Assembly (NCBI GenBank): GCA_024138015.1
Contig: JAMXBB010000011.1
Span: 40,044,542-40,108,541, forward strand
Reading direction: 5' to 3'
Origin: Lumnitzera littorea
Lineage: Eukaryota; Streptophyta; Magnoliopsida; Myrtales; Combretaceae
Length of the DNA: 64,000 nt
Positions 45,761-56,300 of this stretch are shown one piece after another. The position numbers were made by a program, and so were the translations under genes. The notes below the pieces were generated by a model. That model ran no database searches. It was not told where the DNA came from and was given only the letters and a program-made list of their open reading frames with translations. Numbering within the stretch: position 1 is the first letter of the stretch; every line of letters begins with the position of its first letter.

Positions 45761-48185
45761 CCCTTATAAGATTAAAGCAATCTAGGACATGTAAGCACCA
45801 ACCAAGGTTAAAGAAGTCCAGGGACTAATAGGAAGGATAGCCGCCATCAATCATTTCGTCTCTTATAGTGTGAACAAGTGTATAGAATTTTTCAATATGT
45901 TTAAGCACCCTATTGAGTTTAAATGGACACCAGTGTGCCAATAAGCCTTCCAAGAGTTGAAGAAGTTCCTAGCAACCCCACCCATACTCTCCAAACCCAT
46001 TCTTAGAGAGAACTTGTTCTTATACCTCTTAGTTAGCAACAAAGCATTATCTTTAGTACTTATTCGAGCTAAGGGTAGGCCAAAAAACTATCTAAACCGA
46101 ACCAAACCACAAATCGAGCCAATCTGAATCGAAATAGTAGTTTTTTTTTTTTTTAACAATTCGGATTAACACCCTCCAAACGATTTTTCGTTTGGTTCAA
46201 GTACGCAATCCAAACCACACCTGTTAATTTAAATCGAACCATTTATTTTTTAATAATAAAGGACTAGTCACATGTTATTATATATTGGTGTTACATTTAC
46301 CCCATGAGCCTAACCCATTCAATATCTATTACTCACTTTGCCTTTTGCCAAAACATAAACAAACCCTAGCCTCTCGTCACTCCAGTCTTCCTCCTCCATC
46401 ACGATTTCATTTACGCACAAACGGTAAAGCCAAACCCTACTCTCGTCTTTTCTAACTTCTAGTTCCTTCTACTTCTGCTTCTACTTCTTGACCTCTTCAT
46501 CCTTCCTATCAAATTAACAATCATGAAGGTTTATTGCTTGAACTTCTTTCTAGATTCTTGTTTTTTTTTTCTTTTTTAGTTTCTTCTTTGTTTTTACATA
46601 TATTTATTAAGTATTAACAACGAATAAGTTTGGCCAAAGTTAAATGGACCATGATCTTCTAAATATATAAATTTTCAAGAACCCTTTTACAGATTTGGTT
46701 GTTGGATTTTGAATAACTATGAGGAAGATTTTGAAGAACTTCCATAGATTAAGTTAGGTTTGTAATTTTTTTTAATGTCTTTTTATTACTTCTTTCTTAT
46801 ATTTTCTTTATACCAAATTTTATGCTTATATCTTTGTAGAAGAGGGCTTTACTGCTACTAATGCCACTACATCCATAGATCCAACACTTATTGCTCTTAG
46901 TCTTGATGATTGATTAAAGGTCGTATAAATTTCATGTAGTTTGATTTTAAGATTTGAAGCATATATGTTAATATAAAATATGATATCTATAACTAACTTG
47001 TTTTGTTGTATTATTCTATTGCATTCCAGGTTCAATTGAAGTTACGTTTGAAGTTTATGATGCAGGAATATGGGTGTGATTCAAGGATCAAGATGTTTAT
47101 CATTGTTGGATAGTTGTTTGTTGCTGTTTTTTTTTTTTTTTTAAAGTACTATGTAGACCTTGTTATTTGTTAAATTTCTTGTAATAGACTACTAGATGAT
47201 GTATTTTGCAGATGGATGACCGGATGTGGGAGATTATCTGGATCATGTGTGATAGACTTATGGATTATTATGTTCACTTATTGTTGATCAAGATCCTTTT
47301 ACTTTTAATATTAAAGTTGGGATGGTTTTGTTATTCAATAGTCAAATTGATTTGTCAAGAAAAGTGGAATGTGGTGAAAGAAGAGCATGACCAATGAGTT
47401 ATTGTATTTTATTTTTGGTGATTAGGCATGGTGGTACCATATTGTTTTTCCAGGACTTTGCAGAGTACTATAATTTGATTAGTACTATAATTATATTTAT
47501 AATTGCAAAAAAGCCAAATGATATTGCCTTTCTCCCCTTCCTTTCTATTCATTTATGTAGGTAAACAAGGAGTCATGATTGAATTTGTTTGTGATACTTT
47601 AATTTATTTATATGGATAAACGACTAAATGATAATTTAGGTTGAAAAAAAAAAGAGAGATAATTTTGGTTTAATTCATAATCTGAACCAAACAAAACCGT
47701 TATTTAATGGTTTGAAAAATTTCCCAATCCGAATTGTATGGTTTGGTTTAGGAAAAAGAAAAACCGAACTGTAAATTATGGTTTGGTTTGGATTTTACAC
47801 TAAACTGAACCAATTCAATCCGTGCCCACCCCTAGTCCGAGCTTATGGCCATGACTACCGATTAGTCTAATATGTAAGCCATATCCTCTAAGGGCTCGAG
47901 CTTCGATACAGCAAGATAGAAAAGTTTGCACTCGTAGTAGTCATCATTGCTTGCAAGCTTAGGCCCTACTTTTAGTCACATCCAATCATCATACTGATGG
48001 ATGTACCACTCAAAATTGCTTTGCATAGGCTTAACACTTTAGGTCGAATGATGAAGTATTCTCTCGAGCTTAGTGCCCATGGAGTTCAATTCTACTTGAG
48101 ACAAGCAATCAAAGCATAGGTTCTCGTAGCCTTCATAGCATAATATACTGGAGCAAATAAGCCTCAACTAGAACTCACCATACCT
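45761..48185 (+). pseudogene. Tat-element RNase H (first domain), split by a hAT-type insertion
   Basis: RNase H would remove the RNA strand during reverse transcription. The RT connection and first half read KFLATPPILSKPILRENLF and LYLLVSNKALSLVLIRA, ending at 46069. The sequence resumes after the insertion at 47835 with AYGHDYRLV, YVSHIL, RYSKIEKFALVVVIIACKL, HPIIILMDVPLKIALHRLN and YSLELSAHGVQFYLRQAIKA. The reading sense is continuous across the 46070-47834 insertion, so it landed in an already complete element. Stops occur at several Gln/Trp positions. Confidence 0.82.
46070..47834. mobile_element. Non-autonomous hAT-type element inside RNase H, 1.77 kb
   Basis: The left end TAAGGGTAGGCC pairs with the right end TGCCCACCCCTA as an imperfect inverted repeat. 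The flanking 8-bp target duplication is ATTCGAGC (46062-46069) and GTCCGAGC (47835-47842), with two mismatches. Subterminal AACCAAACC / GGTTTGGTT copies occur at both ends. Inside, the plus strand has a leader-like stretch (AAACCCTAGCCTCTC at about 46365-46440) and exon-like and intron-like text to about 47460. The piece EEGFTATNATTSIDPTLIAL (about 46840-46905) looks coding. No full transposase is present. Confidence 0.8.
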
Positions 48186-48640
48186 GTTTGGACACTCTAC
48201 GTTGATGGCTCTCCATTAAGGGGGGAAGTAGGGTAGGTATCATACTACAAGACCTACATGAAACAAAGATCCTTTATGCTCTAAACTTTGGTTTCCTAAT
48301 GAGCAATAATGAAGCCGAATACGAGGTACTAATCGCTAGCATAAAGATTGCTAAAGCTATTGAAGCAGAAAAACTTAGCATATGCTTGGACTCTATGTTG
48401 GTTGTATAGTAAGTCAAGCGAGAATATGAGACCAAGGGTGAAATGATGGCTAAGTACTTACATTTAGTGTAGGCGCTTCTTATGGAATTTGCTTCTTGGG
48501 AAATCAATAAAATCCCCCAAGTAGAAAATGTAAAGGTAGATAGACTATCCAAGATTGCTTTGTTTTCCATTTATATGTCACACGATTACTATAAGCCACT
48601 CTTCATACAGTACCTCCCTAAAAAAAGTACAAAGGTACAA
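48186..48640 (+). pseudogene. Second, archaeal-type RNase H of the Tat element, broken
   Basis: The frame shows WTLYVDGSPLRG (first catalytic Asp), then ALNFGFLMSNNEAEYEVLIA with the catalytic Glu, then IKIAKAIEAEKL and CLDSMLVV with the third Asp, and later YETKGEMMAKYLHLV. This extra RNase H lies between the standard RNase H and integrase and is the hallmark of the Tat lineage. A short linker (VKVDRLSKIALFS) leads to integrase. Stops and frame changes make it inactive. Confidence 0.83.
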
Positions 48641-48689
48641 TAGTAGTAGGTTATCAAAATGATAGAAAAAGCTCCAAAGCCCTCTTAGA

Positions 48690-49895
48690 TGGACTCCCTT
48701 ATGCAATACTTCAAGACTAGGGTGCTACCCAAAGATCGAGCTAAGGCGAAGAAGTTAGCTTATCTCATAACTAACCATATACCGATTGATGATGTACTCT
48801 ATAGATGAGGACATAGCACTCTACTCCTCAAATGCATCCAAGTAGAAGAGAGCACTTAAGTCCTTGAAGAGCTCCATTTAGGAATTTGCAACAATCATAT
48901 CCAATTGCAAGCATTGTACCTTTAAGCACTTAGGCTGGGTTATTAATGGTCTACAATGAAAGAGGATGCCAATACCATGGTCTAGAGGTGTTATCCTTAC
49001 CAAAAGCATGTACCGATCACTTGCGCTCTCAATTTGGAGCTACACCCCTTGACTAGCCCATGGCCATTTGGGTTATGAGGATTAGACATCCTTAACCCTT
49101 TCCCAAAAGCCTCGTCCAGCCGATAATTCATCTTAGTGGTAGTAGATTACTTCATTAAGTAGGCAAAAGCATCGACCGTCACGACCATCATAGTTTAAGC
49201 CATTGAAGGATTCATACTTACCCATATATTGTCTTGATTTGGATTACCATATAGATTAACCACAAACGATGGCAGGCAATTTGACAGCGATCGTTTCAAG
49301 GACTTTTGCAACAAGCACAACATCATACTATACTACACTTCTACTGCCCATCCTCAGACCAACGACCAGGTAAGCCATCAACAAGGTAATTCTCAATAGT
49401 CTTAAGAAGAGGGTGGAACAAATAGGAGGTGGGTGAGTTTATGAGCTTCTTAACATACTTTGGGGTTATTGTATGATGCACATACCTCGACAAAAGAGAC
49501 CCCATTCCGCCTCAAGTTTAGAGTTGAAGCTATCCTACAGTTTGAGTTGGTAGCATGAACACTAATCACATAGCCCAATAAGTGAGTCTCAATACTATCA
49601 ACTGAGTTCTTAATGCTGCGTGAGCATGCACAGCAGCCTATTAGCTACGAGCCACCTGATATTGCAACTGCAATGTCCAACACAGGGTTTTCTAACTTGG
49701 TGACTTAATGTGTAGAAAGTTAGAGGCTACCAGCTTCAAAGAAGGGCAAGGCAAGCTTGTGCCTAATTAGGAGGACCCTATACAAGTGGTTGATGATGTA
49801 GGAAAAGGTGCTTCTAAGCTCTAGACGTTAGAAGGATGACCGATCCCTAAGGCATGGAATGCCTAGAATTTAAGAGTTTACTTCCCTTAAGAGTA
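48690..49895 (+). pseudogene. Tat-element integrase, broken
   Basis: Integrase would join element DNA to the host chromosome. In order: PIDDVLYR, a decayed zinc-binding region (EELHLGICNNH... RCYPYQKH), SPWPFGL and GLDILNPFPKA (first Asp), FILVVVDYF, LTTNDGRQFDSDRFKDFCNK (second Asp), YYTSTAHPQTNDQV, and a C-terminal part ending WNA.NLRVYF at about 49870. Several stops replace Trp or Gln. The coding part ends just before the tandem array, as in other Tat elements. Confidence 0.84.
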
Positions 49896-49984
49896 GTAAT
49901 GAGAATCAAAAGCATTTGTAATCATGGCAAAATGGAATGAATTAATGCAGTTTCTAGCATTTGCTCTGCTTTCTATCTAGATCC

Positions 49985-51515
49985 CTTTGCCTTGGGTTTA
50001 TTTTCATCCCTAAGATTAGCCTAAGTTAGCCTTTACACAAACAATGCGGGCACATATCTTAGGCATCGATTTACATCGAGCCTCCAACCTTGGGTCGATT
50101 TTCATCCTTAAGCTTTGCCTAAGTCAGTACTTATACTAATGACGTAGGCACCTATCTTGGGCATTGATCTACATCGAGCCCCTAACCTTAGGTCAATTTT
50201 CATCCCTAAACTTAGCCTAAGTCAGTCCTTACATTCAAGGTTGCCAAACTCATGATTCTATATAGAATCGTCGGAGGGTTAGTAAAATCAGAATGTAAAA
50301 TTGAAATGTAAAAACATAAGTTTCTGTAAACTATGCCTTAAAAAACTATAGAGATGCTTATAATAGTTATTCAAAACTTAAAATACATGATGAAAATACA
50401 GAAATAAAGAGTTTAAGTTCTTTTTTCATAGAAAATTCTTAATAATATATAATTAAACATATATGGAAGAAAAACAAATAAAGTCGAAACTAAACTTTTT
50501 CCATTATTTTCTTTTGAAAAAAAAAACAATAAACTAAAGAGAATAAATATTTCAACTCATTTCAAATTACTGATGGTATAAACTGAATTATATGATTTTT
50601 CTTATTAATCTTTGCCATTAGAGCTGAAACCTAGGTGGAGGGTATGAACATAAAATAAGGAATTCAAAGAGAGAAAAAAGAGAAAAAAAATAAAATAGGA
50701 TAAGGAAGATGATGTAATATCCTAATAGTTGATGTCTTACAAAAGATTAGTTATATTTTTTTATGTTTTAGCTCATTTAACTTAGATATGTAAAATGGGT
50801 AAATTCGGTCAAAAACGTAAGTTTCTATTGAGTTTATATGTAAACTTGGTTAAAAACATAAGTTTTTACATTGAAAAGAGTTTATATACGAGTTAACTTG
50901 GAAGGGTTTCCTAAAATTGTAAACTTATAGAATCGCATGGGTAGAATTGTGATTTTGACAACTATGCTTACATTGACGATGCAGGCAACTATCTTGGGCA
51001 TTGATCCACATCGACCCCTAACCTTGGTTTGATTTTTATCCCCAAGCTTAGCTTAAGTCAATCCTCACACTGATGATATAGGTACTTATCTTGGGCATTG
51101 ATTCACATTGACGACACAGGTACCTATCTTATGCATCGATTTACATCGAGCCCTTAACCTTGGGTTGATTTTCATCCCTAACGTTGCCTCAATCGATTCT
51201 TACACCTATGATGCAAGCACATATCTTGGGCATCGATTTACATCAAGCCCCTAACCTCTAATCAATTTTGATCTCTAAGCATAACCTAAGTTAGCACTTA
51301 CATTGATGACGTATCGAACCCCTAACCTTAGGTCAATTTTCATCACTAAGCTTAGCTTATGTCAATGTCTACATTGATGATGCAAGCATCGCCATCAATG
51401 TTGATTTACATCGAGCCCCTGACCTTAGGTTGATCCTCGTCCCTAAATTAGTTCATACATTAGTGACGCAAGCACTCTATCTATGCATTGACCTGTCGCA
51501 TACCCTTAAACACGA
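49985..51515. repeat. Tandem array of about 98-bp units, about 8 copies
   Basis: A typical unit runs from CCCCTAACCTTAGGTC through TTTTCATCCCTAAGC, CCTAAGTCAGTCCTTACA, GATGACGCAGGCACC and TATCTTGGGCATCGATT to ACATCGAG. Copies begin near 49985, 50083, 50180 and, after the inserted MITE, continue to about 51515, with some units shortened or partly re-duplicated. It lies in the 3' untranslated part of the Tat element. Tandem arrays in this position are known from Ogre/Tat elements and can seed satellite DNA. Confidence 0.88.
50236..50966. mobile_element. hAT MITE of 731 bp inside the tandem array
   Basis: It is bounded by a perfect 8-bp target duplication CTTACATT (50228-50235 and 50967-50974). 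The ends are imperfect inverted repeats starting CA: left CAAGGTTGCCAAACTCATGA, right (reverse-complemented) CATAGTTGTCAAAATCACAA. Similarity extends through ATTCTA to about 25 bp. The interior is AT-rich and non-coding. The array unit is restored when the insertion and one duplication copy are removed. Confidence 0.86.
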
Positions 51516-53389
51516 GTCAATCTCTAAACCTCGAACACTCACCTAAGGAAAAATGTTATCATAGCAGTTATTAAACACAAATTGAAGTTAAATTGGACAA
51601 CAAGAGCTAAAGGGAAGCAAATCAGTTAATAAGAAGCAAGGTTTTATTTCACTAATCAAATGGAGTAAAAAGTTTAGCCGGTCAACATACCGAGCCTAAT
51701 TACATTAGAGAAGAAAACTAAACAATACAAAAGTATATGGCTGCCTCCTACACTATAACTATTGGCATGAACGACTATCCTTAGCTTTAACTTAACTTCT
51801 TGCTCTAGAGACTCTTCCTTAAGAGAAACTCATCTCAACTTCGACTTAACCAACTCTTGTGTTGTGATTACATCCTTAAAGTCTCGCATGGTTGAGCCTC
51901 AAATTGTAGAGCTCCCAATGGTGCTCAACCTCTAAATGGAGGTCCCCACTCCACCTTCAAAAGCCTCTCTTCCATAGAAGTAGTAGTGGGGTTTGCTGAT
52001 CTAGCTACTTTAGCCTAAGTGCCAAGTTATCTAAGCCTTGCTGGCGACAAAGGAAGGTCGATGCTTCACTTAGACTACACTAAAGGGCTTGTGAAGTAGA
52101 GTATTCCTATGAGCCCTTTAGTACTCATGTAAGACTGGAGAAAAGACCTCTTCTACCATCATAGTCACGGCACTACCCTCACTTGCTTGGAGTCATTTAG
52201 GACAATCCATGAAAGAGAATGCTTAGAACCTCATGTAGATGAGTGCCTCATGGTGAGGTCGCCAAAGACAAGCAGTAGGTTGTGTCTTAGCCTCCTCTCT
52301 TCTGCTTGACATCACTAGAACAGAAAGAAGGTAAGATCCTGAGACCATGTATGACTCTTGGTCATAGCTCAAGACCTAACCATTGTTGTCGAGCAGTTGT
52401 CCACACCTCATGATCACAACCCAACAAAAAAGGGCAAAAACAGCCTTCTCCTCAACTTAAGCACCCCATCCCTTAACACGATTACTTTGAACACACTTAT
52501 GTTAGCTTTCAAGTATACCCCACTAAAGTTGTTTGGGTAACTGGTGTAGAGAGGTAAGAACCTACATACCCTTTATATAGGACCTATGAGACATCCTGAA
52601 CCATATACGTGTTGATCATTGCATGACCCCAAAGCATCGGGAACTCGATGCCTATAGAATTAATGATAGGCCGTACGAACATTAAATATCTTCTAGAAGG
52701 CACCATACCCAAGGTGTTCCACCTGACACAAGTACATAATACTCAAAATGAACTCTAGCTAATAGATAGCATGTGTCAGTAAGAGATTCACTCTGCCGAA
52801 GCTCCTTTGCCAACGAGATCCAATGACATCATCAAAATATACATTCTCGCAAGGTAGTCATTAAGCCACTACAAGAATCCCAAAAATCATAATCTGCTTA
52901 GGATTGAAGGGGCATCAACTTATAAGTAATTATCATTGTAATATTAGAACACTTAGACAAAAATCAAGTATAAGTATGAGGTGATAGCATAAGGCAAAAC
53001 AAGTAAGCATGCAAGGAGTAATTAACTCATAAGTATAGACCACCTACTTAGGGACATGAGTTTTAGCTAATTTTGTGAGGTAACACGACATGGAATCTTA
53101 CTCGACAAATACCCTCTCCAATAGAAAAGACTTAGTCTAAAAATAGATGGAGTTTGAGCACATAGAATTAGTATAAAAGCAAGAAGCAACGAACGAGAAA
53201 AATGTAAGCACGATCAGAGAACATCAAAGAAACTTCATTCATTCAAAGTTCAAGAAATTACATAAAGAGATGTTGGCATCCTAACAACTTGTTGAAAGGA
53301 AAATATAGAAGTTTGAAAACAGGCACACATTGTGATCTAACTAGAGGAAATAAACAAAAAATCCTGGGACACTCCTAAGCATCCTCAAC
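51516..53389. other. Tat-element 3' region, no gene assigned
   Basis: Lies between the tandem array and the end of the antisense gene. Composition is more balanced than the flanks and pieces look faintly coding on the minus strand (about 52560-51800), but I can name no motif. It may be the 3' untranslated region, or a second decayed antisense frame. Confidence 0.45.
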
Positions 53390-56300
53390 TTGCTACTGTC
53401 GTTGTTATTGTTGCTCTTAAAACCTCCCTGGCTCTTACTTGACGTTGTTGTTGCTACCCCACTCCTTAAGGTCTGTATTTGAGCCACTGTGAGAAGCTTT
53501 TAATGAGTCACTAGATGACTTACCACCTAGCCCATTCCCAATAGCAACCTCAAGTTCATCCAACTAATGTAGGAATGATAAGTTCACCTCAAGCATGTTT
53601 TGCCAAACTTGTTTCCTCACCTCCTTTGCCATTGCATAACCATCCTTGATGATGACCTTTTTGATAAGGGGTCCTCTAAGGTCTTGATGAAGATATCACG
53701 TTTGACCTTAGTGGACAACCCTACGCTTATTAGGTGCTTAGCCTTCCTCACACCAAAGTTAGTTTGCATTCTCTTAAATTCCTCATCCTTGTAGCTCAGC
53801 TCAACTCAGCAACTAGTTTACCCTCTATAACTTTGCTTAACTCCTCGGTCTTCCCCTTCTCATCCTTCAATCGATTCACCTGATTAAGTAGCTCCCTATG
53901 CTGGCGTTCCTGGTCACTAAGCGTAACAGCTAAGTCCCTATATGTTTTTTCCTTCTCCTTCAATGCATTTCAAAGCCTCTCCACCTCAACCCTTGCCTTA
54001 TTTTCTTCTAACAAAAGAATTGAGCGGTTGTAGGCTAAAATGAAGTCCAACAAGTTGTACAACTACAAGGATAATTGATAATTGATGATAGCATCGAAAG
54101 TAAGAAATTCAACAAAAGTACACATGCAGCTTACCTCATTGTACCTACTCAACATTACAATTGAAGCCTCTAATTCGTTCCAACCTACAACAAGCTACCC
54201 AAATTACACTTACAACTACTTGAACCTTTGAGGGGGGCAACTTGTAGGTTACATAGGAGTTGTTCGCCTACCCTAATGAACCAAAGGTTTGACATGCTTA
54301 TTGTCAAGAATCTTCATAGTTACTAGAGTAGTTGTTTTAGGTGTTTGCTTTGAGCTGGCCTAACCCATGTCTACTTGAGCACCTACAGTCACAGGACTCA
54401 ACTTGGCCATAACAACCCCAGCTAAAACCTTTAGAATTGTGACCCTACTAGATGCTCCTGTGGTCCCTACTAAGGTATGCAAAGGCACTCTTGTTAGTAC
54501 ATCACTTTTCCCTTGCTAAACAACTTCCGAAAGAGTTTGTTGCCTTCCACTTTTCTGCTTGGAAATTTTTTAAGGGCGATAAGAGGTCTCCCCTTCCCCT
54601 TCTCATTCAAGCCTCCACCTCTTCTTAGGCCTTGCAGCATTATCGAGTCACCTATTTTATACGGCTAGCAGCTTTGCCCTCAGCTTCTCAAACGCTAACT
54701 CAATAACTACAAAACAACAAGTGAACTACTTAGAAAAACAAACCAAAAAAATTATAAGGAACTTACAACATCGAGGATGAGTGGCCTATTGTCCCCTACT
54801 TTAATGGTAAGGCAACGTGGCGTAGCAAACAACCAACTACACCTCTTCAGCTAAATAAAACAAGGACCTATCTTCATCACAAACAGCAGTGCTTCACTCT
54901 TATATTTCTCACATATTGACAAAGGTTTAAGTTTCTTCTAGCTTGCTAAGTTCAGAAGCTCAATGCTAGCCATTAAGTCCTCATCTCCCAAGTCCTTCAA
55001 CTTCTTACCCCCTGATAGGCCATTTATAACAACCCAACAGTATCGTTGTCGTGATAGGTCGCCGTGTACCGTATAAAGGTCTATTATCAACCCCCTTGCT
55101 GATCATAGGCCTTTCATACGACACATAAGGCTCCTTCCACTCTACGTTACTACTAGGCCCATAGACTAGTAATATAGAGCAAATTAAACTAAAATTTCTT
55201 TTATGTTATAATTTAACTAATTGTGTGGGCTCGTGAGACCCACACCAAAATAATATTACAAACGAATGCAGTTCATAACGGAACTGCATAAAATCTAAGT
55301 TATGTATAAATACATAAAAGTATCTAAATATCTATAATCTAATACAAAATATCCTCTTCGCTCTCTAATCGCCCCAACTCGTCTCTACTCGAGACTTACC
55401 ACGGGCATGCCTCGGCCCGGATTGACGAAGAGGTTCTCCTGCACCAACAAAAATCTATAGGGGAGTAAGCTTACGCTTAGTGAGATAAATGCCCTCATCA
55501 GTACCACATAGCAGAAATTTATTATATGCACAATCATATGAATGCATGAACAACCAGTATGCCAAACAACGCATGCAGTGACCTAGGAACCGCATACGAC
55601 TCAGAATTACGCCCCCTGAAGTCGGGGTTTGGAGATAATTAACCGACCCAAACCAAAATCCGGGTTCTAGACCTTGGGTTTTATTTCATTTGCACCATCG
55701 TGCTCATACCAAAACAAGACTCTACATATATATATATAGATATACTTCCTTTACTAAAATCAAATCGTATCTTTGAAAATCCCAAGTCTAGCGGTGTGGT
55801 GGCCCCCGCAGTCCACAAACACACGCCCTAAGCAGAAGCCACAAGACTCGGCCCCTCGCTGACGGTTGGCGTCTCCCGGCGCCTAATAAGCCCATCAGCA
55901 TAAGACAGAGACTCAATATATATGCTGGCGTAGCTAGTGCCCAATCCTGCAGGAAACTCGTATTCCTGTGAGTCCCTTCCCATCTTCTGCGTGAAGCGGC
56001 AGTCGGTGTTATCCGTATGCAATATGGGGAATGCATGATTCATTTTGAGTTCTTAATCATATAAGCAATTAACTTGATTTTTAGGGTGATCAACCAGTTT
56101 CATTCCATACAATTCACATGTAGATATTCATACAAACAATTCCCATTATTATATATAATTAACAAGTCATCACATTCATCCACAAATTCATACACATGTA
56201 TCTCTCATATCCCACAAGCATCCAAATTCATATATATAAGTTTAGGTGCATCTATTTCTACAAGCACAATCAAGTAAAGAGTCATCGGGAATTTACTCAC

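Noticed and set aside
55788..56043. Two overlapping GC-richer minus-strand frames
   Set aside because: They sit inside the second solo LTR. The corresponding part of the first copy (about 10530-10800) does not preserve them.
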